The notes under the pieces are model-generated. The model searched no databases. It saw only the letters and a program-made list of their open reading frames with translations, and was not told the DNA's origin. DNA of 64,000 bases from Hypomyces perniciosus (taxonomy: Eukaryota > Ascomycota > Sordariomycetes > Hypocreales > Hypocreaceae), in NCBI GenBank assembly GCA_008477525.1, contig SPDT01000007.1, positions 3,596,001 through 3,660,000 on the forward strand, in the 5' to 3' direction. The position numbers and the translations under genes are program-made. Positions 37,794 to 48,800 of the stretch are shown one piece after another; the first letter of the stretch is position 1, and each line of letters begins with the position of its first letter.

Positions 37794-37986
37794 CCAGGGT
37801 AATTGGTCTCAGCGGGGCTGGTACGGACAGAGCCCGAGATCTGGACGGAGTTGTCAATCGGCCAGTGCACTGAGTAAAATCCGTTATAAACGCTCATCGA
37901 GTTACAAAGGCACCCTTGCTAGGCCCTTGTCTAGGGGCCCTGCTGGTACCAGCCCCACCGGGAATATCTTGGCCTGCGACCTCGTA
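37794..37986 (+). mobile_element. MITE-like element, copy 2 (TACGAGGTC ends)
   Basis: A 193-bp relative of 29650-29821 with the same TACGAGGTC start and GACCTCGTA end. It keeps a longer imperfect terminal inverted repeat: GCGGGGCTGGTAC near the left end and GGTACCAGCCCCACC toward the right end, the latter region missing from copy 1. It ends about 230 bp before the WSC-subtilisin pseudogene. Confidence 0.6.
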
Positions 37987-38217
37987 TCATCTCATGAGAA
38001 ACTATCCAGCAAAAATGGCCATGACCTAGATAGGTTGTCAGCGAGGGGTTTCAAAGACTGGAACACCCAAGATGGGCCGACGAGATGGAGTCCTCCGAGT
38101 ATTTAAATCAAGTCTGTGCGCTGCCTGTTGAGCCAAGTGCACCAGAGCAGCACCCGGACTGTTGTATTAGTCGACACTCACTATTCCTCGCCGCGAGACT
38201 TGCCAAACACCCTTGAG

Positions 38218-40349
38218 ATGCAGAAGTCTATTGCAGCGCTGCGAGCCTCACCCTGAGCCCTACGCAGCTTGGCTGCAGTCTTGGTTTTGGGAACCTTGAA
38301 TTCGGCATCACCCGTTCAGTTTGGCAGTATACCCTTTATCCCAGCTGGGTTGCAGCCCTTGAAACGTGGTACGTCCAAGGACCAATCGTGCCCTTCTGGA
38401 TTCCTTTGCGAGGTGGAGCAGTGTCCAGACGGCGTTTTGTGTCCATCTGGAGAGTCTTGCATTAACTTTGAGGGCACTCTTGCCTGCGTGCCGCCGGGTG
38501 GAATGTGGTGCGCATTAAATCCGGATACTTTTCAGGGCATCGGATGCTTAGGAAATGGACTTTGCTGTCATGGCAATTGCTATGTTTCTGATGCCGTCTA
38601 TTGCGATAACCCCTCTGTTATCTGTGAAGTTGGCACCCTATGCAACGCATGTGACGCTGGCCAGACTTGTGGCAAAGGATCAACTACCTGTATAGGCAGT
38701 GTTAGTTCTAGCTCGACTTCGAGCACCCAGACTACAACAAAAGGCTCAAGCGTTATACAGCCTGAGCCTACAACAACAAAGGCTTCAAGTACGCCTTCGA
38801 GCATCTCGATGAGTCCTACCAGCCCTCAGCCTACAACAACGAAGAGCTCTACCAGCTCTCAGTCTACAACAACGAGCCTTATCAGTTCTCAGTCTATAAC
38901 AACAACGACAACAAGTTTTCCAACACCTAGCATTGTGCAGCAGGATGGAAGCTATAAATATATCGGCTGTTACATTGACGATGGATCACATGCGTTGGTT
39001 GTTAGCAATAGCACCGACTTACTATGTCTGTTGAGGAATGTGTAGCATTGGCTAAGAAACAAAATCTTCGCTATTCCGGCGTTGAGTCTGGTTTACAATG
39101 TTTTGGCGGCAATACTCTTCACACGACTAATAAGCCCTCTTCAGATACTGATTGCAAGTCAATTTGTGCTGGAAACCTGGGAGAATACTGCGGTGGCAGT
39201 AGTAGACTGCAACTTTATAAAGACTCTACATGGAGCGATCCGACCCTAGATGAGCTCACTAACGTCTTGCTGCAGTATAATAGCTCTCTATTCCAATTAT
39301 CGCAGTTAGCCGACCAATACCATGGTCTTATACAGCAGTGGGCAGATCAGCAAAATGGACATAATAAGCGCTGGTCGGGTGCAAAGCGAAGCCTTACGCT
39401 TACGGAGCTTCAACATGGCTTGTCAGAGATTGAGACTCAATACCCTGCTGTTCGGCAGATCCTAGGTGAGATCCAGCCATTGCCTGTTTATCATATCATC
39501 GCCGCTAATACATACGCTATGTGTAGATCAGGCTGCAGTCAACGGAGGAAGAATCTTTGTTGTGGCGACTAGCCGAGATGTTGTGCGTCCGGGCCAACCA
39601 AATCCATTTGTACGTAATGAACCAAGTTCAGACTACCAGAGATTGACATCACAATTTGCAGGTTGACTCGCCTATTCTAGACAGGGCGGAACAAGCCTGT
39701 GAGTTTCTCGACTAACGACTTGCATAAAAATTGCTAACAATAGATACCAGTCGACATTCCCCTACATCACCTTGGCGATGTGCATAGTGCTATAATAGGC
39801 GGCCCGTCTATTACAGTGACTACCACAACTTCCACTGCCACTAGTACCGCCACAACAACGCCTTACTTCATCGTAGCAGCAAACGGAGTTTCAGTGAGCG
39901 ACTTCCAGGCCTTTACCGATAAGCTGTCCAACGGACCGAACAACAATAAGGTCAAGAATGGCCCCTTTGGGATTGCTCAAGTCGTGGCGCTCAACGATAT
40001 TGCATTAGTACAAGCGAAAACAAGCAACTTAGTGAACTCAGTAACTCATAATGAACTCAATGACGAGGAATCAGGAAGACTAAGCATCGTTCAAAAACGT
40101 ACACTACCCGCAACGGGCCATGCTTTCGACGGTGCGATACCGGATCCTACTAATATTGTCTTCCGCACCCGCAGAGAGGGTGACCGGTTCCTTGGACACC
40201 TTCGTCAGCTTTCTGCGGCATTTTTCGACAACGCATATGGTACCTATGACCCGAAGAAATCTTACGCGTTCGAGGCAAATCCTGGAAAAGATATCTGGGT
40301 CGTGATTGATGATGGTGTGAGCTACACTATAACATCAAGCAATAATTAA
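38218..40349 (+). pseudogene. Broken, shortened paralogue of the WSC-subtilisin protease
   Basis: The order of parts is the same as in the gene at 25992-29285: signal-like start, Cys-rich region (CPSGFLCEVEQCPDG..WCALNPDTFQGIGC), a longer Ser/Thr linker with repeated TTTKSS units, WSC (YKYIGCYIDDG..CVALAKKQNLRYSGVESGLQCFGGN), a matching splice site in IL|QAA, and the pre-protease region. Lesions seen: a TGA twelve codons after the ATG at 38218, a frame break of a few bases at about 39020 inside the WSC domain, loss of the segment matching the last part of exon 3 through exon 4 near 39790, and truncation just after the catalytic Asp (WVVIDDGV, about 40315), so the His and Ser parts of the protease are gone. 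It cannot encode an active protease. Confidence 0.85.
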
Positions 40350-40506
40350 ATTAAGTATTATAATACTTTCCAGCCATAATCAGATTAATAGATACTATTA
40401 GATAAGTCTAGTCTACTAGTTTAAGAACTAGTTTTTTTAAAGTGTATGATTAGTCTGAGCAGGAGACAATGGTCTTACACAGTGGCTTATGGCTGCGACT
40501 GCATTA
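40350..40506. other. AT-rich spacer
   Basis: Short AT-rich piece between the truncated protease pseudogene and the LINE remnant; nothing recognised. Confidence 0.3.
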
Positions 40507-40720
40507 ACATATGGGGACTTTAACAGCTACCATGAACGCTTTAGACACGGTACTGAATGGACCTGCCGATATGGCTCCCTCTTAGATCTAGAGCACTACG
40601 TCGAGTGCGTAAACAATAAAAGAAAGCTTCTAACAGCCCCCTAAGATACCATACTCCTCTAATACTTACTAGGCCTAAAGGGCTACGCAGACTTTAAGAC
40701 CTTTATCGAAGAAGTCTAAC
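40507..40720 (+). mobile_element. Remnant of a LINE (Tad-like) ORF2 C-terminus
   Basis: A frame with two internal stops reads TYGDFNSYHERFRHG, CRYGSLLDLEHYVEC, then YLLGLKGYADFKTFIEE. The spacing of the His, Cys and H-x3-C motif and the final LGLKGYxxFxxFI match the zinc-finger-like end of fungal non-LTR retrotransposon ORF2 proteins. Only this tail remains. Confidence 0.55.
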
Positions 40721-41094
40721 CGTACAGCAGGAATTAATGCGATAGAATAAGCCAATAGGTTTAATACAAACCCTTCTTTTATAACTAGTCACAAGCTTAA
40801 GAACAGTATAACTGGCTCCAGCCGTTGTAACATTCCAAAAGGAACATATACATAACGTAAATAAATAAATAAATGAATAAATAAACACTAGCCACAATTT
40901 AAAATATCTACTGATAACTGGTCCTTTTACCCGATTCACTAGCCCACGATATATCATGAATGAGATAGTTTGGTGTTGTAATGTTGCGATTAATACATCC
41001 TCGATCCTAACGAACCGACTGTTAAGGTCTTCTGTGACCCTCTGCCTTCGTCGGGGCCTATAACGACGAACAAAATAGTCTAGTTCCTTGATTT
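40721..41094. other. AT-rich spacer
   Basis: About 370 bp with a run of AAATAAAT near 40858-40885. No gene is supported. Confidence 0.3.
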
Positions 41095-41465
41095 TCTATC
41101 AGCTTCGGCCAGCTTGGTGTTCCTGCCAATTTTCCTAAACAGTAACCGGATCGCTGGGTTTTCTAAGTTGAACAGATCCACGATATCACGAAGCTGTTGT
41201 GACCTTGTTGGCGTAACAAAAACAATAGTCGTAGGTTCTTGGTCCCTTGGACTTCTAATGGCACTTTTTTTTGGGTATTTGGAACTTGGTTTGGGCTCTT
41301 TGGTTCTCTAGAAGACGACGACTTAATAGGGGCTTGGCCGGGTTGACTGGCCATAACCCAGAGCCAGAAAACCCGTTTATGATGTTTCCTGATGTCAAGG
41401 CTTGCAGACGAGCCTTTTTATTCACTGAGATATTTACTAGAAAAATATTGTTCAGCGAAAGCTTT
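41095..41465 (-). mobile_element. Remnant of a Pogo/Fot-type DDE transposase C-terminus
   Basis: The minus strand reads KKARLQALTSGNIINGF, GSGLWPVNPAKPLLSRRLLE, and after a frameshift near 41257 PTRSQQLRDIVDLFN..RLLFRKIGR. The pattern (AxxxALTxxNIxxGFxxTGLWPxNPxKxL, then a TPRxSxxLR segment) is that of the C-terminal part of Fot/Pogo-family transposases. The catalytic core is absent. It abuts the truncated P450. Confidence 0.65.
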
Positions 41466-42487
41466 TCATCTTGTCCTTCGTTTGGTCTCATCCATTGCGG
41501 CACGCCATTTTGTCGGCTCGCCGCTCTGCGAGGATGAGGAGTGGCTTTCGATAGCTTTGGCTTACACCGAGAACGCTTCAAAGACAATCATTCTCTTAAG
41601 GATTTTCCCTGATTTCATCAAGCCCCTAGTTGCCTGGTTCATTCCATTCTCATATCAAGTCGGCTGGGCATCGAAGGAAGCCAAGAGGACCATTATTCCG
41701 GTGATTGAGGAACGGCGCCACCGACAAGAAGCTGACCCAAATTATTAGAAGCCGGAAGATTTTGTCCAATACATGATGGATGGTGTGAATGATGCTGATG
41801 GACACCCAGAGAAGCTTGCACACAAACTCCTGATACTGATCCTTACCGCCGTTTATACTACGTCTATGGCAGCGACGCAAACCTTATTTGATCTCTGCGC
41901 TCATCCCGAATACATTGAGTCACTATGTCAGGAGATTATGGAGGTGCTGCATGAGGGTGGCTACACCAAGCAAACCCTAACGAACTTCAAGAAGCTCGAC
42001 AGCTTTATGCGAGAATCCCAACGGTTGAACCCGCCTAGTTTATGTGAGATTGAACCCTAACTTCTGTTGGACCTCCGGCTTTACTAACACGATTCTCAGT
42101 GGGCTTCAAGCGTGCGGTCCTGAAGGTGTACCTTTGATGATGCCCACTTACCCGATTGTTGTTGATCCAGAAGTCACTCCGGATCCGTATACCTTTGACA
42201 GATATCGGCACTTCAACAACCGACAAAAACCTGGTCAGAGCACTCGACACCAGTTTGCCACGACGAGTGACAACAATCTGCACTTTACACACGGGAATTA
42301 TACATGCCCTGGGCGTTTTCTTGCTGTAAACTCCACCAAAATGGTCTTGCCCAACCTTTTGCTTCGCTACGACTTCAGATTCTCGCACGGCACAACGACG
42401 AGGCCATCCAACATCCATCTTCAAGAGTACATCTTTCCGAACCCTGAGGCTGGAATAGAATTCAAGGTAAGAGAGGAGCAATCAAAG
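41455..42487 (+). pseudogene. Cytochrome P450 pseudogene, 5'-truncated
   Basis: P450 sequence begins abruptly inside the domain (LVLRLVSSIAARHFVGSPLC) next to the Pogo remnant, so about the first third, including the membrane anchor, is missing. The remainder has helix-I-like and ExxR regions (FMRESQRLNPPSL), PTYPIVVDPEVTPDPYTFDR and the heme loop FTHGNYTCPGRFLAV with its Cys. Lesions: TAG at 41746, and after a plausible intron (GTGAGA to TTCTCAG, about 42042-42098) a frame-breaking deletion of roughly 30 nt between RAVLK and GVPLMMP. It resembles fungal P450s of secondary metabolism; a specific family cannot be assigned. Confidence 0.8.
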
Positions 42488-42490
42488 TAG

Positions 42491-43290
42491 ACCCTGTAAT
42501 AGCTTGCATAAACTGTTGCTGCTACCCAGGATGAAAGTGCTTTCTACTTGCAGAGAAACGGGTGATAGGGGTCAACGGGCAATGGTGGTATATTGCGAGA
42601 GGATTCATATACATTAGCAATATACTCCCCATACTAGATTTTAGGTACTAAATCCGGAGAATTGACTTACAAATATTCTGCAATTAGGCGGATTTCTGGC
42701 CACTGTTTGTTGGGTGCATTACGAGTCCTACTCATATCTGCAACAGTCTTTACACATCTATCTATAAAGCTGGGGTGTGGTTAAGCAGTGCCCGAGCTTT
42801 GGAGAACATAGACGTATGGGGTCCACGGAGACAGGCCTCCCTATCCATGCGGCGCATAATTTGTTCAAACGAGTGATGCTGGCTATGGCTGGTTGCTCCT
42901 TCACATATACGAAGTGACACAACCGTCATGCTGACATTGCAGCATATGCAAATGTGCAAGGCTCTCTTTATCATGATGATAGCCCCAGTTCGGTGAGTGA
43001 CGAAAGTGGGTCATCCCATCTTTTTGCAGGGTTCTTCCTCTTGTTCCCGCTCACACTTGTTTGCTGCGGTTCGGTTTTGTGGCATGAGTTTGGTATCCTT
43101 CCGTGGGGGCGGGACTGAGAAGCGGATGGAATTTGGCCCGGATAGTGGTTGCGCGGCAAGCGTTTCTCGGGCCAACAGTGGAAAAGATTATCATTGGAAG
43201 CACTTGAGGATTTCTTATAAGTATCGTTATAGATCATTCGGAAGGTGATGTCTCAATTACACGACTGGTCATGTATCCTGCTTAGTAGAT
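42491..43290. other. Intergenic region
   Basis: About 800 bp between the P450 pseudogene and the stop of the C2H2 gene. No supported feature. Confidence 0.4.
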
Positions 43291-44292
43291 TTATTCGTCT
43301 CCCATGTATAAGTCATGTCGCTGTTCGTCCTTTCGTCTCAGAATTTCCAACTCTGCCTCTAACCGTTTCAGCCGCTCGTTCCAAACCTCCTCACGCTGGG
43401 ACAGAACCATTGCCATAAGCTCCGACCGTGTGCAGGTTCCCAAGTCTTGCATTTGGCTACTACCACTCCCCTGCCGACATCTCTCTGATACGACGACCAT
43501 CTCGTCAGATGTTTCTCCCTTCCTTGATGGACCATGCAGCGACTTCCCGTGCACCCTGGACAAGTGAGTCTTTAGGTTGTCCTTCCTGGAAAAGGGGAGA
43601 TTCGCTCGACGACAAGCCGGTTCGGGGCAAAAGAGTTGCACCCGTTTCTCGTGAACTGTGCGCTGGTGACGTCTGGCATCGCTGCGCCGCCTAAATTGCC
43701 AGGGGCAGAAACAGCAAGAGAATCGAGTCAATGTGGGGGTTTCAGACACCCCTGTCAGAGGGGTCCTATTATTTTGTCGTTGAGTAATTACTATCTATTG
43801 TTTGTAGTAGTAAAATGACACGTACGTGTGCTGTGCTGTCTCGTTTGTGCAAGTGTGGTTGATATCTTGAAAAGATGGTGCCATTAGAGCAACGCTTGGA
43901 TACACATCCTGGATGCCCTGGTGATCATTCAGAGCCGACGGTTCTAGGCTGGGATTAAGGTACCCATCCGCACCCGCATTGAAAGGCCACAAAAGGTTTG
44001 GGTGACCTACGGAAGAGTCAATAATGACTCTGATACATCATCAGAGAAAGGGGTTGTACCGTGTCGTCTGCTGGCGTGATCGTCGAGGCATAGTGCGGCG
44101 CCATTGCCTCCTTGTTAGTCTTAGGCAGCGGGTGGAGGCAATGGCGCCGCACTACGCCTCCACGCCAGCAGAACGCGCGAGCGCTGTTTGATCCCGCTGC
44201 CCGCACATAATAATATGGATGCATATTTTCCCCATACACAGCTTACCATGATCTTCCGTGAACAAATCATGAAGGCCGAATGTCTCGTCCAT
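43291..44292 (-). CDS. Small C2H2 zinc-finger protein, putative transcription factor
   Basis: Three exons (44292-44247, 44006-43826, 43765-43291) join in phase to 233 residues. The ATG at 44292 has a good context (ATACCATGG) and the phases fit at both junctions (GTAAGC/CCGTAG and GTACGT/AATAG). Residues about 85-145 hold two C2H2 fingers: CCFCPWQFRRRSDARRHQ, then the FCPEPAC..FSRKDNLKTHLSRVH unit; the linker HEKRVQ is short. The C-terminal 45 residues (SELMAMVLSQREEVWNERL) look like a coiled coil, suggesting a dimer. Intron 1 (240 nt) is unusually long for this window and contains a strong inverted repeat. Targets are unknown. The nearest gene on the other side is the broken P450, which it might once have regulated, but this is speculation. 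Confidence 0.8.
44068..44171. repeat. Long inverted repeat inside an intron
   Basis: Arms 44085-44111 and 44134-44160 pair over 27 bp with one mismatch around a 22-nt loop. The stem continues outward with 11 more pairs (44068-44078 with 44161-44171) after a 6-nt bulge on one side. It lies wholly in intron 1 of the C2H2 gene, 76 nt from one splice site and 62 nt from the other. Confidence 0.85.
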
Positions 44293-45028
44293 GGTATTGA
44301 TGAAAAGTAGTTTGTGTGTGTCGGTCGATCGGTTATCGCTCCCGAAACAGCACAATACAAGGGGGTGAAAGAGACAGAAAGAGCTCCGTGGGTGGGCCGG
44401 TAGCTTGATAATGCAGTGTCACCAACGAGCCAATTTCTGGGAACGAGAGCGTCTATTTAACAGTGTCAACTGTGGAGGCATCATCAGCCTCTGATCTCTT
44501 ATGCTAGCCAAAGATCTGTCCATAAGCTCCTCCAATTGGTCAATCTAAACGCCACCGTGAGCCTGAGGCGTCAGGCTGGTGTCAGCCTCAAAGCCCAGGC
44601 ATTTGCGTTTCATTGGAATGTATCCTTGAGGCAGCATTTCTGCTACGAGTAATGATTAAGTAGGTAAACAAGATGCCATCGGTTTTCCTTTGCATTTCGT
44701 GTCGATACAGGGCCAATTTAAATGTTAGTGCATTCCATAGCGATTAAATTAGAATCCTTTAATCTCTAATCTCTCGTGTATAGTCCCAAGGTCTGGACTG
44801 CTTACGACTCAACTTGGATTGCTCCTGGATAGACCCATCTGCCACCAACAATCGACCTGGATTGTATTAATGATCAAGATCTCTAACAAAAGCGTTGCTC
44901 AAGGCTACCGCTTCAACTAGGTTACCCGGGACTAGCCAAGCTATCTTGGGCCCTTTTTTGTTGTGGTCTTCTCCTCTATCACAGTAGTTGTATTGCCTTT
45001 TGTAATCTGAATAGAGTCACCATCTGGC
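44293..45028. other. Upstream region of the C2H2 gene
   Basis: About 735 bp, presumed promoter. A short direct GCCTGAGGC/GCGTCAGGC-like cluster lies near 44560-44600. No gene is supported. Confidence 0.4.
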
Positions 45029-45418
45029 ACATACGACCATATCCATTAGAATATACAGGATCACGTCAAGCTCTTTTCTTGAGTTCGATGTCTTCCATTT
45101 TTTGCAGTCGAAGACTCCGAATTTGGAGTCACATTCTTCCGTTTCTAGAAGAAAAGGAACCCCGCGCTAAATAATCTATCACCGTTAAGTCACCTGACAC
45201 AATCAAACAAAACGGAGATTACACCACTAATTTTTTTTATCAGCCTTTACCTTTAAAGCTTCCGATATCAGCACTTATTTTCATTCCAATATTTATACCC
45301 CTAGCTATCTATTAGGCTCACACCCCCTCCAATACAACAGCCAGCGCAAATCCCAACCAGTCAAATAGCAATACATAACAGTAATCCCTGGTGTCAACTA
45401 GAGTCTTCGCGTTGTTTG
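45029..45418 (+). repeat. 5S-headed dispersed repeat, copy B
   Basis: Starts ACATACGACCATATCCATTA at 45029 and runs alongside copy C to about 53230 of that copy (ATTAGGCTCACACCCCCTCC, GAGTCTTCGCG). It is more decayed than A and C, with many G-to-A and C-to-T changes (CAGGATC for CGGGATC, AATAATCTATC for AAGCGATCCA). Sequence before 45029 is unrelated to that before the other copies. Confidence 0.7.
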
Positions 45419-45810
45419 TAGTACTCCGTATACAATGATATAATTGCTTTTTAATACCTTTTTGGTGGACCTGGGAGAGACTGGCCAGTAGGCCTGCAAA
45501 AACTACCCCGCACATTAACAAGCTATAACAGCTGCCAGCGTGGGAGAATTTTTACAGGGGAGAGTTGCCCAATATGCAGGTATATGTGCCCGAAGTAATA
45601 TCCAATAACAATTTCATCGCGAAAAGAGGGGCATTGGGCTTATGCCTTGGGTAGATAGAGGGAGTGGAAGAGTGAAAAGATGGAACAAAGCAATGCTCAA
45701 CAACATCATCTTGCACAATAGCTACCATTGCCTCACAGCTCGCACTTTCAAAACAGAGTCTATAGACAACCAATTTGCAACCCCACAACTTGGAACACAC
45801 GATCCACGCC
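45419..45810. other. Upstream region of the ankyrin gene
   Basis: About 390 bp with GTACTCCGTA at 45421. It must hold the promoter of the gene at 45811. The antisense open frame 45552-45983 is not supported. Confidence 0.4.
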
Positions 45811-48800
45811 ATGCCGTTAGTCCTGAACTGGGGAATCTTTCTCCCCTTTCTTTTCGCGGGATACGTCGCTGCTGATACTGGAGATGACTTCTCCAATAAC
45901 CTATTCACGGACCTTGGCCCGTATGGCGTCCTCCCCGAGTTCCCTCCTCGACTTATCCCTAATAAACGTACTAAATAATCCACAGAATACTGGCCCTTTT
46001 TGGAGAGCGCGTTACAATGCAGTTTATGACCCAGGCCATGGGCTTGGCTGATTGTATTATCCTCGCCATGGCTCCCCTGGGCATTCTTACAATCATTGTC
46101 AGTGCGATTAGGGTCGGTGGCCCATCATGGCTCAAGGCTCTCATCGGTAGGGCAACGGAAAACATCGCTACAGCAGAAATAGAACTCATGTCGTCCACGT
46201 CAAAGGAAGTTTGCGAGCTTTGGAACGGCCAGGACGTGGTTCGTTGCCTAGGGTCGGCTGCCGTGTGTGAGTTTATATGTGTGTTTCCCGAAGGCATGCA
46301 GAGACAAAAAAACAAGGAACCAAAAAACAAATTCCAAATAATGGATCTTGAACAGGCAAAGATTGATGGCTTTCTGGTGGAGGGTATGTGAGATCTCTGC
46401 TGTATCTTGGTATGACACTCATTGCTGACATTTCCAGAAACCAAGATGAATTCTTGGCAGCTCGTTAAACGCTGCCTATCGCTAAACAGAGGTACATCTA
46501 ACGAGGATTCAAATGCCGAAGATGGAACGAAAACAGGTTCATCGGATATCATTCTCATCAGAAATATACGCGATGCTGCGCCAAATATCTCACATAACCG
46601 CCATAAAAACAAGGGGAGAACCGAATTATACCTGGCCGCCTCCTTTGGTATTTTGTTGCAACTCGGCATTTTGGTGTACTGTGGCTTTGTCACGTATTAT
46701 CCAACTCTCAGCTTCCAAAAAGACGATCACTCTGTTGAGGGCTATGCATTCCCCTGTGTAGTAGGCGGTACCCTCATCCTGAATCTCGGAATGCTTCTCT
46801 GCTCTCATGTTGTTGAAAGCAGCACGAAAGAGAAGTTTTATCGCCCCGGAAAGAACAGAATGGCACGATTGGTGTGGTTACAACAGAAGACGACCGTGAG
46901 CGAACAGGAGTTCAAATCATTTGCGCTATACTCCTCGGACGACCAATCAAGAATCTCGACATCGAGCCGAGTTTCTGAAGATGAGCAGTCGCAGTCAAAT
47001 CATGATAAGGGCTCAACGGTCACTGAAGAGACGGCATCCCACGAGCCGAGCAAGAATGGGGGAAGCCAAGCGAAGAAAGCTACCACTCGAGATAGGAGGC
47101 CCCTTTTAGAGACGAAGACTATTGTCGGAACCACAATTGGTCTCCTGGGCTTCTTCGCCCAGTTCATCGGTGTGCGGGCAATGCATTGGTCTGCCTCAAT
47201 TGCTTTCCTGGGTGGAGTTCTTGCTATGACTGCTATCCGGGCCTTTGTTCGTCGTGGGCTAGCCAAGCCTTTAAACGCCGAGGATCTCCCTCCGCGATTT
47301 GAACTTGAATGGTTTGTGCACACTTTGAGAGATATTGATAAGGCACGTTGGTTCAATCCTCCGCCAAAGAATAAAGATGAGGGAGAAGAGAAAACAGAGG
47401 GCAGCCAGGACGTTCGGAAGAGTCGCACGGAACAAGACCCCGAATGTGATGTGACCACTGGAACGGAAAGATCTCCAGTAAATCGAAAGCCGGAAATTCG
47501 AAATGTATCTGAAGCCCAAGGACTTTCCACGATACGACAAGAGCTGGCAGGCCTTGCAAAATGGCATGGGCCAGCATCGGAAGAAGCTGTCACTCTGACG
47601 AAAGCCATTGAAGAAGTAATGAATGCTTTATTCCAGAACTCTTCTAAGAAGCAATTTGTCTGGTATTGCAGGGTTCAATTTGAGGAATCTGCCGTCGAGG
47701 AGCATGATCTTGCATTTCACCTAAACAAACAAGACAGCGGCATATGGAAAGCAAATGCAGAAGAGATCGATGCCGCACTATCGATGGGGTTGTTCTATGC
47801 CAGAGACGAGCCAAAAGAGCAATCACAGAGCCAGCCTGGTCGCAAGTCCCATGGTGACAATTGGCTACGCGCAAAAGGAGGACAACAGAAACCGAGATTT
47901 AGGGTACTCGGCCCGCGCACAATGGCCCTTGTTCAACATCTCCAGTGGTGGATGCCGGTTGATGGGCCTACGATTTTGGAGGTTGGCGAACCTGTTCCCG
48001 AGGTCAGCCAGCCCAACGCCTCAGGGATTCGAGGCCAAAATGATGCTGTGAATCTATCCAATTCGTGGAAAATTGAACGAGATAAAGTTGTTGGCCTTGA
48101 CCCAGGCCAAATGGATGGTAATGAGATTCAAGCTTCGCATTATTTCCACGCTTCCCAGTCAAAAGTATAGAGATTTAAATCGCTCCTAGCAGCAGGAAAG
48201 AAGAGAGTCGGAGAATCGGGAATGGGTCTACTGGCCGTCGAATCCCACGACGCCTTGGGTGTCCTCTACGCCAATGACATGTTTTCAGCTTTCATGTGGG
48301 CTGCCGCGAGCTGGATGGAAGATCCTGTTGATGGCAAAACGGAAATACAAACACGCGTGGTTGAAAATGACGATTCTTGGAAGCGTTTTACTCTGCATAA
48401 CGATAAACTGTCGAGGCTGGCTCAAGCCATCCAGGGCACCGGACTATGCGGTCTACATGACGCCTATCTTAACATTCTCCCGCCTCTATACATTAAGGAG
48501 AAGCTTCCACGGCTTGATGTCATCGTTCAATTAGCAAGGGATAACGCAATGAGGTTTGAGGCTTCTCAACGTTGGAAAGAAGCAAGTGACGTCTACATGT
48601 GGCTCTTTCAACATAAAGGCGTTTTTCCAGCAGAAGGCGATGCCTACACCAAGACCTTTGCCGTATTGGCCGAGTTTCTGACCATGGTCAAAGCGACACT
48701 CGAGTTGAGAAACGACCAAAAGAACGACTTTGATGTTGATACCCTGAAGTCTCTGGAGAAGCATTGGAGTAAGGAGATGGAAAATCACCCTCCGCTCTTT

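Noticed and set aside
45552..45983. 143-codon minus-strand open frame
   Set aside because: It lies antisense to the first exon and promoter of the ankyrin gene, whose sense frame has family motifs and good splice signals. The antisense product has no recognisable domain.
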